A stretch of 64,000 nt of DNA, from positions 91,093 through 155,092 of the forward strand of contig NZ_JACSPR010000007.1 of assembly GCF_014837045.1 (NCBI RefSeq), written 5' to 3'. The position numbers and the translations under genes were made by a program. How positions within the stretch are numbered: position 1 is the first letter of the stretch; the number at the start of each line of letters is the position of its first letter. Below the pieces are notes generated by a model, which was not told the origin of the DNA, did no database searches, and was given only the letters and a program-made list of their open reading frames with translations. Positions 26,978 through 38,000 of the stretch are shown piece by piece. This stretch comes from Corynebacterium gallinarum (GTDB lineage: Bacteria > Actinomycetota > Actinomycetes > Mycobacteriales > Mycobacteriaceae).

Positions 26978-27035
26978 CGTTTAGGCTGCCCCCTTTTCAC
27001 CCCGGGTGTGGGGATGCGCTAATCTAGTCGGGTAC

Positions 27036-27111
27036 GCCTTGGTAGCTCAGTGGATAGAGCACCGCTCTCCTAAAGCGGGTGTCGGAGGTTCGATTCCTCT
27101 CCAGGGCACCA
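27036..27111 (+). tRNA. tRNA-Arg (anticodon CCT)
   Basis: A 76-nt cloverleaf including an encoded CCA end. The acceptor arms GCCTTGG (27036-27042) and CCAGGGC (27101-27107) pair with one G-T. The D-arm holds AGCTCAGTGGATAGAGC, the anticodon stem CCGCT/AGCGG frames the loop CTCCTAA with anticodon CCT, and the T-loop is GGTTCGATTCC. It reads the AGG arginine codon, which is rare in this GC-rich genome. Confidence 0.97.
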
Positions 27112-27116
27112 TTTAC

Positions 27117-27154
27117 CCTCCCGAACACCAGTGTTGTGTGTTCAGGAGGTTTTT
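27117..27154 (+). terminator. Terminator after tRNA-Arg
   Basis: CCTCC-C-GAACAC (27117-27128) pairs with GTGTTC-A-GGAGG (27138-27149) with one internal mismatch, and five T follow (27150-27154). Confidence 0.85.
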
Positions 27155-27583
27155 CGTCTCCCCGTCGATGCCCCCACCACCGGCAGTGTCGACGGGGGCG
27201 GGAGCGCATGCGTCCAGCACGCCCCGGATAGCCCGCCACCTCCGGTGACATGAGGGGAAAATCACGCCCCCAGGGAATTTTATTCACGTTTCAGCAAGAT
27301 TTTTCTCCCCCGCCCTTTCTCTGCTTCCCCGGGCGACTCCTATCGCCGTCGCCCTGACCGAACCCCAGCCGATGATCATGGGGTGTTAACAGTAGAAACA
27401 TAAGAATTACTTAATTTCCCGGGCGGGCAATTACCTCTATTTCCACAGCCGACCCACTGCTCCTTTTCAATAGGTTTTACCTCCACTTCCGGGCACTTTC
27501 GCCAATCGAAGCCTTTATAATAGGTAGCATTATTGTTAGGGTCGATAGGTTCCTGTCATTCGATCAAAAGAAGGGGCTTATTC
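27155..27583. promoter_or_regulatory. Intergenic region with promoter of the MFS gene
   Basis: No gene is seen in these 430 bp. The right half is AT-rich and contains a consensus -10 hexamer TATAAT at 27516-27521; no good -35 box lies at the right distance, as is common in corynebacteria. The AAAAGAAGGGG ribosome site at 27566-27576 precedes the TTG start of the next gene by 7 bp. Confidence 0.55.
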
Positions 27584-28882
27584 TTGACGCCGCCTATACA
27601 CACAGAGACAACCTCACCCGGACTGGGGTTCCGGGGTTATGCCTCCATCACCATGGCAGTGCTCCTGTCCTTCGCCTATGGACTCCAGATGTATGCGACA
27701 GTCCCGGCATTCGGAGCGCTCGCTGAAGAATTCTCCCTCGACCTCACCCAGATCGGTTTCCTGGTGTCCATCTGGTTCCTCGGCTACGCGGTAGCCCACG
27801 TCCCGGCTGGTTTCGCCGCCGCGGCCTGGGGTGTGAAACGCGTTGCTGTCTGGGGCGCCTTCGCCCTGACGATCTCCACCCTCATCTTCGCCTTCGCCCA
27901 GAGCTACGGGATGATCGTGTTCTCCCGTGGACTCGGTGGTGTGGCCATGTCCTTCATGGCTGGTGCGGCCTTCCCACTGGCCACCGCCTGGGCACCGGCC
28001 AAGCACTCACGCCTCATCGTCGGCGGTCTGGTCAACGGTGTCGGTTTCACCGGCGCCTCCGCTCTGGGCCTGTACGTGTGGACGCTGCTCATCAACTCCT
28101 ACGGCTGGCGCGTCAGTACGCTCATCGCCGCCGCCATCAGCCTGATCGTGGCTGTGGCATCGGTGTTCCTCATCACCACGCCCCGCCACACCGATGAACT
28201 TGACGGTGGCCATTTCACCCTCAAGGCAACCGGCCAGGTGCTGCGCTCCCGTTCCATCTGGGCTATCGGTATCGGAAGTATCTGTGGTTATGGTGTGCTC
28301 TTCACCGTCTCCCAGCTCGGCCCCGGTTACGTGGAGAGCGAATTCGGCTTCTCCGCTGAAAACGCCGGCCTGCTCGGTGCCCTCATGCTGGTCCTCGGCA
28401 TCCCGGCCGCACTGGCCAGCGGTGTCATCGCGGACCGTGCACGCCGTTTCCTGCCTACCCTGTGGATCCCCGCGGGTCTGCTCGTGATCATGCTGGCCAT
28501 CCTGCCGTTCGTCAGTGGTGCGGGCCTGTGGATCGCGCTGCCGCTCATCGGCATCCTGGGATCGATGTACTTCTCCCCCGCCACCGTCGCGCACGGTGAA
28601 TACCCGGATGAGATCTCCCCGGCAAACTACTCCACGGCGTTCGGCCTCGTGCTGTCCCTGGGCAATATCGGTGCCTTCCTCTTCCCCTATATCTACTCGG
28701 TGGCCACCGGATACGTCGGTGCCCGCTGGAGCTGGATGGTGCTGGCCGCGATTGCCGCCGTCGCCTGGTTCGGATTCCTCTTCGCCCGTGAACCACGGGT
28801 GGACAAGGCTGATACCCAGTCGGAGTCCGACGATCGGACCACCTCCACCGTGTCCAAGAAGGCCTACAGCCTGAGCCGTTAG
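27584..28882 (+). CDS. MFS transporter (unknown substrate)
   Basis: A major facilitator of about 432 residues with twelve hydrophobic segments. A typical MFS loop 2-3 region is visible (GFAAAAWGVKRVAVWGA), and FSRGLGGVAMSFMAGAAFPL is in the fourth/fifth segment. Substrate-specific features are not recognisable; the family branch resembles carriers for organic anions. The C-terminus is hydrophilic (DKADTQSESDDRTTS). TTG 27584 is selected because a strong AAGGGG ribosome site lies 7 bp upstream; the open frame continues to 27533 without a matching site. A strong terminator follows. Confidence 0.82.
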   Translation: MTPPIHTETTSPGLGFRGYASITMAVLLSFAYGLQMYATVPAFGALAEEFSLDLTQIGFLVSIWFLGYAVAHVPAGFAAAAWGVKRVAVWGAFALTISTLIFAFAQSYGMIVFSRGLGGVAMSFMAGAAFPLATAWAPAKHSRLIVGGLVNGVGFTGASALGLYVWTLLINSYGWRVSTLIAAAISLIVAVASVFLITTPRHTDELDGGHFTLKATGQVLRSRSIWAIGIGSICGYGVLFTVSQLGPGYVESEFGFSAENAGLLGALMLVLGIPAALASGVIADRARRFLPTLWIPAGLLVIMLAILPFVSGAGLWIALPLIGILGSMYFSPATVAHGEYPDEISPANYSTAFGLVLSLGNIGAFLFPYIYSVATGYVGARWSWMVLAAIAAVAWFGFLFAREPRVDKADTQSESDDRTTSTVSKKAYSLSR

Positions 28883-28901
28883 ACGATTACTCCTATATCC
28901 G

Positions 28902-28956
28902 CCCGCCTGCACCCCGGCCCCCACACTGATGGGGACCACGGTGCAGGCGGGTTTTT
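28902..28956 (+). terminator. Terminator of the MFS gene
   Basis: CCCGCCTGCACC (28902-28913) pairs perfectly with GGTGCAGGCGGG (28940-28951) and is followed by TTTTT (28952-28956). Confidence 0.92.
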
Positions 28957-28984
28957 CCTGGCTTCCACCGCCCTCCCCCCACAC

Positions 28985-29034
28985 AAAAACCGCCCGCCCC
29001 CTGCTCTCCTGAGGAGAAACAAGGGGCGGGCGGT
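28985..29034 (-). terminator. Terminator of fasB
   Basis: The arms ACCGCCCGCCCC (28989-29000) and GGGGCGGGCGGT (29023-29034) pair perfectly. On the minus strand the hairpin is followed by a T run (the A run at 28985-28989). It lies 54 bp after the fasB stop, back to back with the MFS terminator. Confidence 0.9.
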
Positions 29035-29087
29035 TCGAATCATGCTCTCGTGCCGGTCAACCTGGTGGGTTGACCCGCACCACCTGC

Positions 29088-32000
29088 CTAGCGCGCGGCC
29101 GGGTAGGTGCCGTCGGCGCCGAGGCGGGCGTCGGCGTCGATAAGCATGTTGATCTCAGCCTGGTGTGCGCCACGCTCAGGCAGGCGACGACCGTCGACCT
29201 GCTCGAACAGTGGTGCACGACCGACCATGCCGGCCTCGAGGCGGTTGGCTCCGGCGCGCAGGCGCTCGGTGGCGCGCTTGCGCCATGCCTCCACGTCCAG
29301 ACCAGCGTTGCGCATAGCCTGCTCGAAGACACCCGTGGTGGCCATGACCACCAGGGCGGCGACGTGACCGAAACCGAGCGAGGTCAGGACACCGGCCTTG
29401 ATGGCACCGGCACCCAGGTCGAGTGGCTCACGCAGCCAGACCAGACTCTCGCCCTTGGCCTGCATCTCCGGATCCACACAGTCCAGGGCCGCGTTCTGCG
29501 GCAGCTTACCGGTCTCGAGGACGGAGACCAGACCACCGATCTGGAACAGTGCGGCACCGCCCTTGGAGTGGCCGGTCAGCGTCTTCTGGGAGATGACGAA
29601 CATCGGGTTGTCCGCTTCGCGGCCGATGGTCTTCCAGAGGATGCTGTGCAGCTCAGACTCGTTCGGGTCGTTGGCGTTGGTGGAGGTGTCGTGCTTGGAC
29701 ACCACACGCACATCGTCCGGGGTCAGACCCATCTTCTTCAGTTCCCTGGCCAGGCGGGAGTTCTCGCCACCTCGTGCGGCACCCAGGGCACCGATGCCCG
29801 GGGCCGGGATGGAGGTGTGGGAACCGTCGGCGTAGGACTGGGCGTGGGCGACCACGGCCAGCACCGGCAGACCCAGCTCGGCTGCAAGCGAAGCACGTGC
29901 CAGGAGCACGGTGCCACCACCGGCGGCCTCGAGGAAGCCTGCGCGACGACGGTCGTTGGCGCGGGAGATGAAGCGCGGATCGATACCCTTGTCCAGCATG
30001 CTCTGGGTATCGGCGGTGGCGTTCATGTCGCCGAAGCCGGTGAGGGATTCGACCTGGATGTCGTCGATACCGCCGGCGACCACGAAGTCGGCCTTGCCCA
30101 GGCGGATCTTGTCCAGACCCTCCTCCACGGACACAGCCGCGGTGGCACAGGCGGCAACCGGGTGGATCATCTGACCGTAGCCACCGACGTAGGACTGCAT
30201 GGTGTGGGCAGCCACGACGTTGGGCAGGGTCTCCTGGAGGATGTCGGAGGGACGATCCTGGCCCAGGAAGCGGTTGACGAACAGCTTGCGCAGGGACTGC
30301 ATGCCACCGATACCGGTGCCCTGGGTGGAGGACACATCAGCCGGGTGGACAGCCTGCAGCAGCTCAGCGGGGCTGAAGCCGGAGGACAGGAAGGCATCGA
30401 CGGCGGTGACCAGGTTCCATGCGGTGATGTTGTCCATCGCATCGATCATGGAGGCCGGGATACCCCACTTGGCGGGATCGAAATCGGTCGGCAGCTGGGC
30501 TGCGACGGAGCGGGTCAGGGTGGCCTTGCGTGGCACGAAGGAGGTGGAACCCTTCTTCTTGGTCACGGTCCACTCGCCGTCAATCTCGGCGATCTCGGCG
30601 GATGCGTCGGCATCCACGTAGGCCTGGGCCTCTTCCTCACTGGTGACGGTGAAGGTGATGTCGCGGTCGAGGAAGATCTCGGCTGCGTCCATGGAACCAC
30701 CGTCGATGAGGAAGGCGTCGTTGACCAGTTCTCGGATACCACAGCGGGCGACAACCTCGTCGCGGTAGCGGTCGTAGATGTCCTCTTCCGGAACCTCGGT
30801 GCCGTCGGCGTCGTACCAGCCCGGACGTGGGTCCTCGGACCAGGTGATCAGGCCCATCATCCAGGCGAGCTCGACCACACCGGCGGCGGTCAGCTCAACG
30901 CTGCCGTCACGCTGGATGCCGTACTCGGCCTCGAAGCGGGTGCGGCCGGAACCCCATGAGGAGATCTCGCCCACACCGACCATGACGACCATGTCGTCCA
31001 GATCCACGCTGACCTCGCCGACCTCTGCGCCCGGTGCCTGGACCGGGTTCTTCGGTGATGGCAGGGCCTTGATGGTGGTGGAGTCGAAGGAGTCCTGCTC
31101 CACCTCATCCTGCTCCAGGGAGGAAGCCAGCTCGGCGATGGAGATACCGCCGCCGAGACCACCGGTGAGGTCGTAGTCGATCGGCGCGGTCAGCGCCTGC
31201 TCGCGGGACTCGGCGGAAGCCAGTCCGAGGAGCTCGGTGGAGATCTCCTCCGGGGTGTAGACGTGGATGCCCAGCTTCTCAGCGGCCGGGATCAGGACGT
31301 CGTTGCGGCCCATCAGACCGGTACCGGCAACCCAGCCGATCCGTGCCTGCGCCAGGGTGACGTACTGTGGCCAGCCGGTCTCGGAGCCCCACTTCGCCAG
31401 GATGGCGTCGAAGGCTGCCTTGACCTCGCCGTAGGCGCCGTCGCCACCGAACATGCCACGGTTCGGGGAACCCGGCAGGACGATGTGGACACGGTTACCT
31501 GCACCGCGGGAGGCCAGGTCGGCCAGACCCGCGATGGTGCGCTCGACGGACCAGAGCAGCAGACGTGCCTGGTTCTCGGTCTGTGGACCGGCATCCGACA
31601 GGTTGCCGGAGACAGACGGTGCGGCGAATGGGTACGCCAGGGTCGGGGTCAGGGCAGGCTTGGTCACGGTGGCGGAGCCGCCGACGGTGACGCGCTGCTC
31701 ATTGCCGATCCAGTCGATGACGGCATCGACATCGCGGTAGGAGGACATGTTCGCCGGAACGATCCACAGCTTCGCGCTCGGGGAGGCGTGCTGGGCGTAG
31801 AGCTGACGTGCGTACTCCTTGCGTGCCTGGGACACGTTGGAGGCGGTCATGATGACCGTTGCGCCCTGGGACAGCAGGCGGCCGGCGACGGCACCCGCGA
31901 TGGACTCAGGGGCGGCACCGGTGACCAGTGCGACATCCTCGACGTGTGGCTCGTCGGCTGCCTCGAGGGCAACCTTCGAGACCTCGGTCAGGGTTGCGGC

Positions 32001-35000
32001 GAGGGTCTTATCCTCGACGTGGTCAGCCCACCAGGCTGCCTGCTTTGCGACGGTCTCACCCGTGCCCACGAAACGCTCAACGGCGATATCGGCACCGGTG
32101 GCCAGGCGTGCGAGGTCCTCACGTGCGGAGGCCCAGCGGTCATCGAAGAGGATGGCGCGCTCGGCGGTGAACACCGGGGTGACCATCTTCTGCCAACCGG
32201 CACCCAGCTCGGCCTCGACGGCCTCGTAGAGCTCGGTGTCGGCCTCGGCGGCCGGTGCGTCATCCCGGGTGTCCAGTCCAAGCTGGGTCAGGATGCCGCG
32301 TGCCATGTTCGCCAGGACGCCGTCCTCACCGGTGACGGTGTCGGCGTAGGCGTCCAGGGCTGCGGAGTCGACGACTCCACCGCCACCACCGGAACCACCG
32401 GCGGTCAGGGACACGGAGGTGCCGTTGGCTGCCGCGACGTTGCCGACGGCGGCGTCGATGAGGGAATCAACCTCACCCTTGTTGGAGGCGGACTCGGGCA
32501 GGGAACCCAGGGTGCCACCGCGGACGGACTCGCCGTCGCGGGTACCCAGCAGCAGCTCGACCTCGACGTGCGCGGTCCAGCTGTCCGGCAGGCCCCAGGT
32601 GCCGGTGACGCGGTCACCGACGTAGGAGGCCTTCAGGCCGGCAGCACCGAGTAGCGCACGCAGGCGGGCGCGGATGGCCTCGCCCAGAACCGGACCGAAG
32701 GGCTTGTAGCCCGGTGCGGCGGTGACGACACGGCCCTGCAGGGTGGCCACGTCGGCGTCGGCTGCGCCGTCGATGGTGGGGACAGACAGCTCGGTGGACA
32801 TGTCCATGAGCATCTGGTTACGGCGGGAGGAGACACCGTTGGTGAGGGTCTCGGAGGTGTCCGCCGGGGTGATCTGGTCGATGTTGATCTTGTTCTGCAG
32901 TGCGAACAGGGTCATGATCGCGTTCGATGCGTTGAACTTCAGTTCAGGGGCATCGGCGACGGCGACCGGTGCGGCAGCAGGTGCGGCCGGTGCGGGCACG
33001 GACTCGGTGACCGGGGCGGGTGCAGAGGACTCGGCGGGAGCCGCCGGGGCGTCATCCTCCTCGACCTCAGCAACAGGTGCCTGACGGACGTCGTTGAGCA
33101 TGACCTGGTCCTGGTCGCGCTCCACGTTGAACACCGGGCGGGTCTCGCCGATGACATCCATGGTGCGCAGTGCCAGGTTAGTCAGGGTCGGGGATGCTGC
33201 GAGGCCGACCTCGATGATCTGATCGACCATGCCGATGATCAGGGCCTGGGTCTCGATCCAGCGGACCGGGGAGGCGAACTGCCAGGACAGCAGCTCGATG
33301 AGCAGCAGACGGGCGAGCTTGTTCTCCTCCATCTCCTCGACCTTGACACCCTTGAGGCGCTCGGACGGGACGACAGCCAGGATGGCGTCGACGAAGTCCT
33401 GGGTCAGCTCGAATGGGCGGGCGACCAGGTTCGGGATGTAGCGGCCACGCAGGGCATCGATGTCGATGACCTGTGGCAGCAGCTCGTCGAGCTTCTCGGC
33501 GAAGGCCGGGACACCCGGGCGCAGGACGCTGGAGTGGAACGGCACGTCGATGCCGGGGATGTCCACGTAGGCGCGTGGGTTGGCGCTGGCGGAGGCCTTG
33601 AGAGCCTTCAGACCCTTGAGGGTACCGGCGACGGCGTACTGCTGGCCGTCGACGTTGTAGTTGACGATCTGCAGGAACTCACCGGATTCCTCGGCGATGC
33701 GGTCGACCCAGTTCTCCACCTCGGCGCCGGACAGTCCGATCATGTTCGGACGGAAGGCGGCCAGGGCGTAGTTGGAGCGACCCTGCTCATCACGCGGGAC
33801 CAGGGAGTGCATGGCGGAACCGCGGGAGAACACCACATCGATGACACCCTCGAGCTCGAAGATGTTGCCCAGGGAAGCCAGGGCGGTGTACTCACCGAGG
33901 GAGTGACCGGCGTAGAGGGAGTTGTCCACGATGGCGTCGGCAGCCTTCAGACGCTCGGTCTGTGCGTAGGCGACGACCGCGAGCGCGACCTGGGTGAACT
34001 GGGTGAGGTTGAGGACACCCTTCGGGTGGACGAAGGTGGTGTCCCCGACCTTGAGCTCCACCGGGTTCTCGTCGATGACCTGCTGGATGGAGAATCCGAG
34101 GTTGGCGCGGGTGTGTGCGTCGGCACGCTCCCAGACGGCGCGGGCCTCCGGGCTGGCGTTGCGGTCGCCCTGGCCCATGCCCTGGGCCTGGATGCCCTGG
34201 CCCGGGTAGACATACGCGGTGGTCGGAGCCTTGAGCAGTGCCTGGCCACGGGAGACCACGTTGCCGTCGATACGACAGGTGACCTCGTAGGCCGGCATCA
34301 GTCCGGCGCGACCGACGCGCTCGACGGTGATGTCGACAACATCGTTGAGCTGGACCATGCCGTACATGGAGTAGGTCCAGCCGACAACCTCGGAGCCGAG
34401 GCCTGCCAGGTGCTGGGCGGTGGCGGACAGCCACATGCCGTGCACCAGGGGCGCATCGAGACCGACAAGCTTGGCGGCGTTGGCGGAGGTGTGGATCGGG
34501 TTGTAGTCACCGGAGACCATGGCGAACGGGGTCATGTCGGCCGGGGCGGTGACGGTGGCGGAACGCACGAAGGAACGTGGGGTGTCCTCGATGACCTCGT
34601 CGCGTCCACCGTAGGACTCGGCAGGCTGTGCCATGTCGGTGGTGGTGATGCGGCCACGGATGGCGAAGCGGGTGACCAGCTTGGCCACCACCTCACCCTC
34701 GGAGGACAGGGTCAGACGCACGGTGACGATGCGGCCCGAGGAGGACTCCTCGATGGAGGCACAGCGGGATTCAACGTCGATGGTGCGGCCGTCGGCAAGC
34801 TCCTCCAGTGGGACGCGCAGGTCCAGGAGGTGGTCGAGGTGGACGGCGTTGAGCAGACCCTCGATGACGGGGTAACCGTCGGCAAGCTTGCCGGTGCCCA
34901 GTGAGGCGTAGAGGGCGGGCCAGCAGACGCCGACCAGCACGTCGCCGGTGCCGACGTTGTGCTCCTCAAGCGCTGCGCCGGTGACGGCGGTGTGGGCGGT

Positions 35001-38000
35001 GAGCAGCTCGCGCGGCAGGGTGAAGGAGTCGCGGACATAGCCGAACTCGGTGCCATCGTCGATCTTGGTGGGCAGTGCCTCGATCTTGTCGCCTGCGGCG
35101 GAGACCGAACCGACACCGGCCACACCTGCGAGCAGTGCGTAGACGGACTCGGGCAGCTTCTCACGGGAGACAACCGGGGAGGCACCGGTGGCCACGGCAT
35201 CGTTCAGCTCGACGGGGATGTCGACATGCTTGACCAGGTAGGGGCGCTGCTCAACGGGGATGTCATCGAAGACGGAGTCAGCCAGGATGCGGATGATCCA
35301 GTAGCCGTCCTCCTCGATGAGCTCGAAGGCACCGTCCTTGAGGACGTGGGCCGGGTTGTCGATGAGGTTGCCGTGCCAGACGATGTGCGGTGCGGCCAGC
35401 AGCAGGTCGCGCTCGTTCTTGGACTCGTTGAGGCGGGCGTAGATCTCGACGGGCTCGCCGTCGACAGCCTCGACACAGGCTTCCTCGAAGCGACCGAGCA
35501 GATCGGCGACGGGCTCATCGACGCGGTCGATGCCTGCGACGGAGACCGGGCCGGGGATGACGCGGACGGCGTGGGCGCTGTAGCGCGGGTTGTGTGCCTG
35601 CCACAGGGTGTCCAGACCCCACCAGCGGGCGAGGTCTGCGTCGATGGCCGGGACCCACGGCATGGGCTTGTGGTGCTTGCGGCACAGACCGATGAACCAC
35701 GCGGCGTCGCGTGCGGAGACCTTGATCTCGCGGGCGTGCGGATAGGCGGCAAGGAGCTTCTCGACGGCGGCCGGTGCGTCCTCGATGGAGGCCAGGTCCG
35801 GGAAAAGGGTCTCGATCTCACCGTGGTCGGCGTCGTGGAGACGTGCCTCCAGGCGGTGCACGAGGTCGAAGAGACGATCGTCCCAGGTCGGATCCTGGGA
35901 TGGGTGGGCCAGGTCGACCCAGCGCTCGATCCACTCGGCGTAAGTCATCTCCTCGAGATCACCGAAGTACGGCTTGGCGGTCTTGTTGATGGCGGCGATG
36001 AGCTCCTCGCGGTGCTCGTCGACATCATCGGAGTCGATGGAGGAGATCAGACGGGAAGCGGCTGCGGAGTCGTTGTCCAGCTCGTACATGTCGGCATGCA
36101 GGTGGGACAGACCGGAGGTGACGCCACCGCGGGAATCACCGCGGCCAACCCAGCCACCGGCATCCTGCGGGTCGATACCCGGGGTGTCCACCAGGGCCTG
36201 CTTGACCTCTGGTGAGGTGGTGGCCTCCTTGGTGGCCATGGCTGCGGTGCCGATGATGATGCCGTCGACAGGCATCTTCGGGTAACCGAGGTCCGCGGAC
36301 CACTGACCGGTGAGGTAGTGGGCAGCCTTGGCGGGGGTGCCGATGCCACCACCGATGGTGAGCACGACATTCTTGCGTGCACGCACCTCGGCGTAGGTGG
36401 TCAGCAGGAGATCATCGAGGTTGACCCAGGAGTGGTGTCCACCGGCGTGGCCGTCTTCGACCATCATGATGATGTCATGGTCGGGGTTGTTCTCGGCGAT
36501 GGCCAGGGTGGCGCGGATCTGGTCCACGGTGCCCGGCTTGAAGGCGATGTAGGGGAAGCCGTCCTCGTTGAGGCCCTCGATCAGCTCGGTGGCCTCCTCG
36601 GGCTCGGGGATACCGGCGGAGATGACCACACCGTCGATGGCGGTACCGGCAGCGCGGGCGCGGGACACGATGCGCTGCGCACCGAACTGCAGGTTCCAGA
36701 TGTAGCGGTCGAAGAACATGGAGTTGAACTGGGCGGCGCGGCCCGGGTTCAGCTGCTTGACCAGGTTCTCCTTGTTGCGGTTGAACACCTCCTCCGAGTA
36801 CTGTCCGCCGCCGGCCATCTCAGCCCAGTAGCCGGCGTTGGCGGCTGCGGCGACGATGGTGGCATCCACGGTGGTGGGGGTCATGCCACCGAGCAGGATC
36901 GGTGAGTAACCGGTGAGGGTGGAGAAGCGGGTCTGGACCTTGGTCTCACCGGTGGGGAGCTTGACCAGCTTCGGTGCGAACTCGGACCAGTCGTCGGAGG
37001 TCGGGATCTGGTAACCCGGGCGTGCCAGGTTGTCGCGCTCTGCGGCGGTGTAGGCGGGCAGCTGGGTGATGCCGGTGCCGTCGAGCAGGGGTGCGGTGAA
37101 GCGTGCGAGACCGGCGTCCAGGGTCAGGACGTAATCGGCCTTCAGCTGGGCGATCTGGGCAACCCAGTCGGAGTGGTCGACCAGAATGGCGCAGGCCAGC
37201 TTCTTGGCGTCGACGTTGAGACCACAGGTCTCGGACCACTCGACGGCGATGTTGACCGCCTCCTGCATGGAGGAGTGGTGGAATGGGATGGCAACAGGCA
37301 GGTAGTCGAACTTCGGCTCGAGCAGGGAGCCGCCCTTGCGCTTGTTGTTGATGTCCTCATTGAAGGCGTCGGCTGCGTGCTGGAGGGCTGCGGCGGCCTT
37401 CTTCAGCTGATCCGGTTTACCGGAGAGGACGAAGTGTGCGCGTGCGTTGCGCAGGGAGACCTCGACACCCTCAACATCGGCGACAGCGCCGTGGACGGTG
37501 TCGCGGTCGAGACCGCGCACGGAGAGCATGTGCGAGCCCTTGCCGGCGAACTGGGAGGCGGCGGCACCGAGCAGGATGGCGAACGCGAGGACGTCCTCCT
37601 CGTTGACGGCGGCTTCGACACCGAGGATGCCCTGGGAGTGGCCCAGGCGGGTGGCGTTGTCCACATCAAGTCCCAGATCGCGCAGCTGACGGCTGGCGGC
37701 AACCTGGCCCAGGACGATGCCCGGGATGGAGACGGCCGGCTGCGGATCGACGTCGGATTCGTGATCCGCGCCTTCGCGGGTCAGCTCCTCCAGACGTGCA
37801 AGAGAGCCGGGGACGATGGAGGTCACCTGGCGTGCGAAGGGGGCAGTCCTGGCCCGGGCGCGGGACAGCAGCTCGCGGAGATGGGAGGCGGCGATGTGGT
37901 CGACACTGGCGTCGGCGATCACCTGCTGCCAGGCGGAAGCCTGACCTGCATACAGAATTGCTGGCTCCTTGAAGGAATGCAGCGGTGTCAGTGAAGAGAT

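Noticed and set aside
27036..27111. tRNA-Arg as an integration site for a mobile element.
   Set aside because: No repeat of the tRNA 3' end, integrase gene or composition shift is seen on either side; the neighbours are ordinary core genes.
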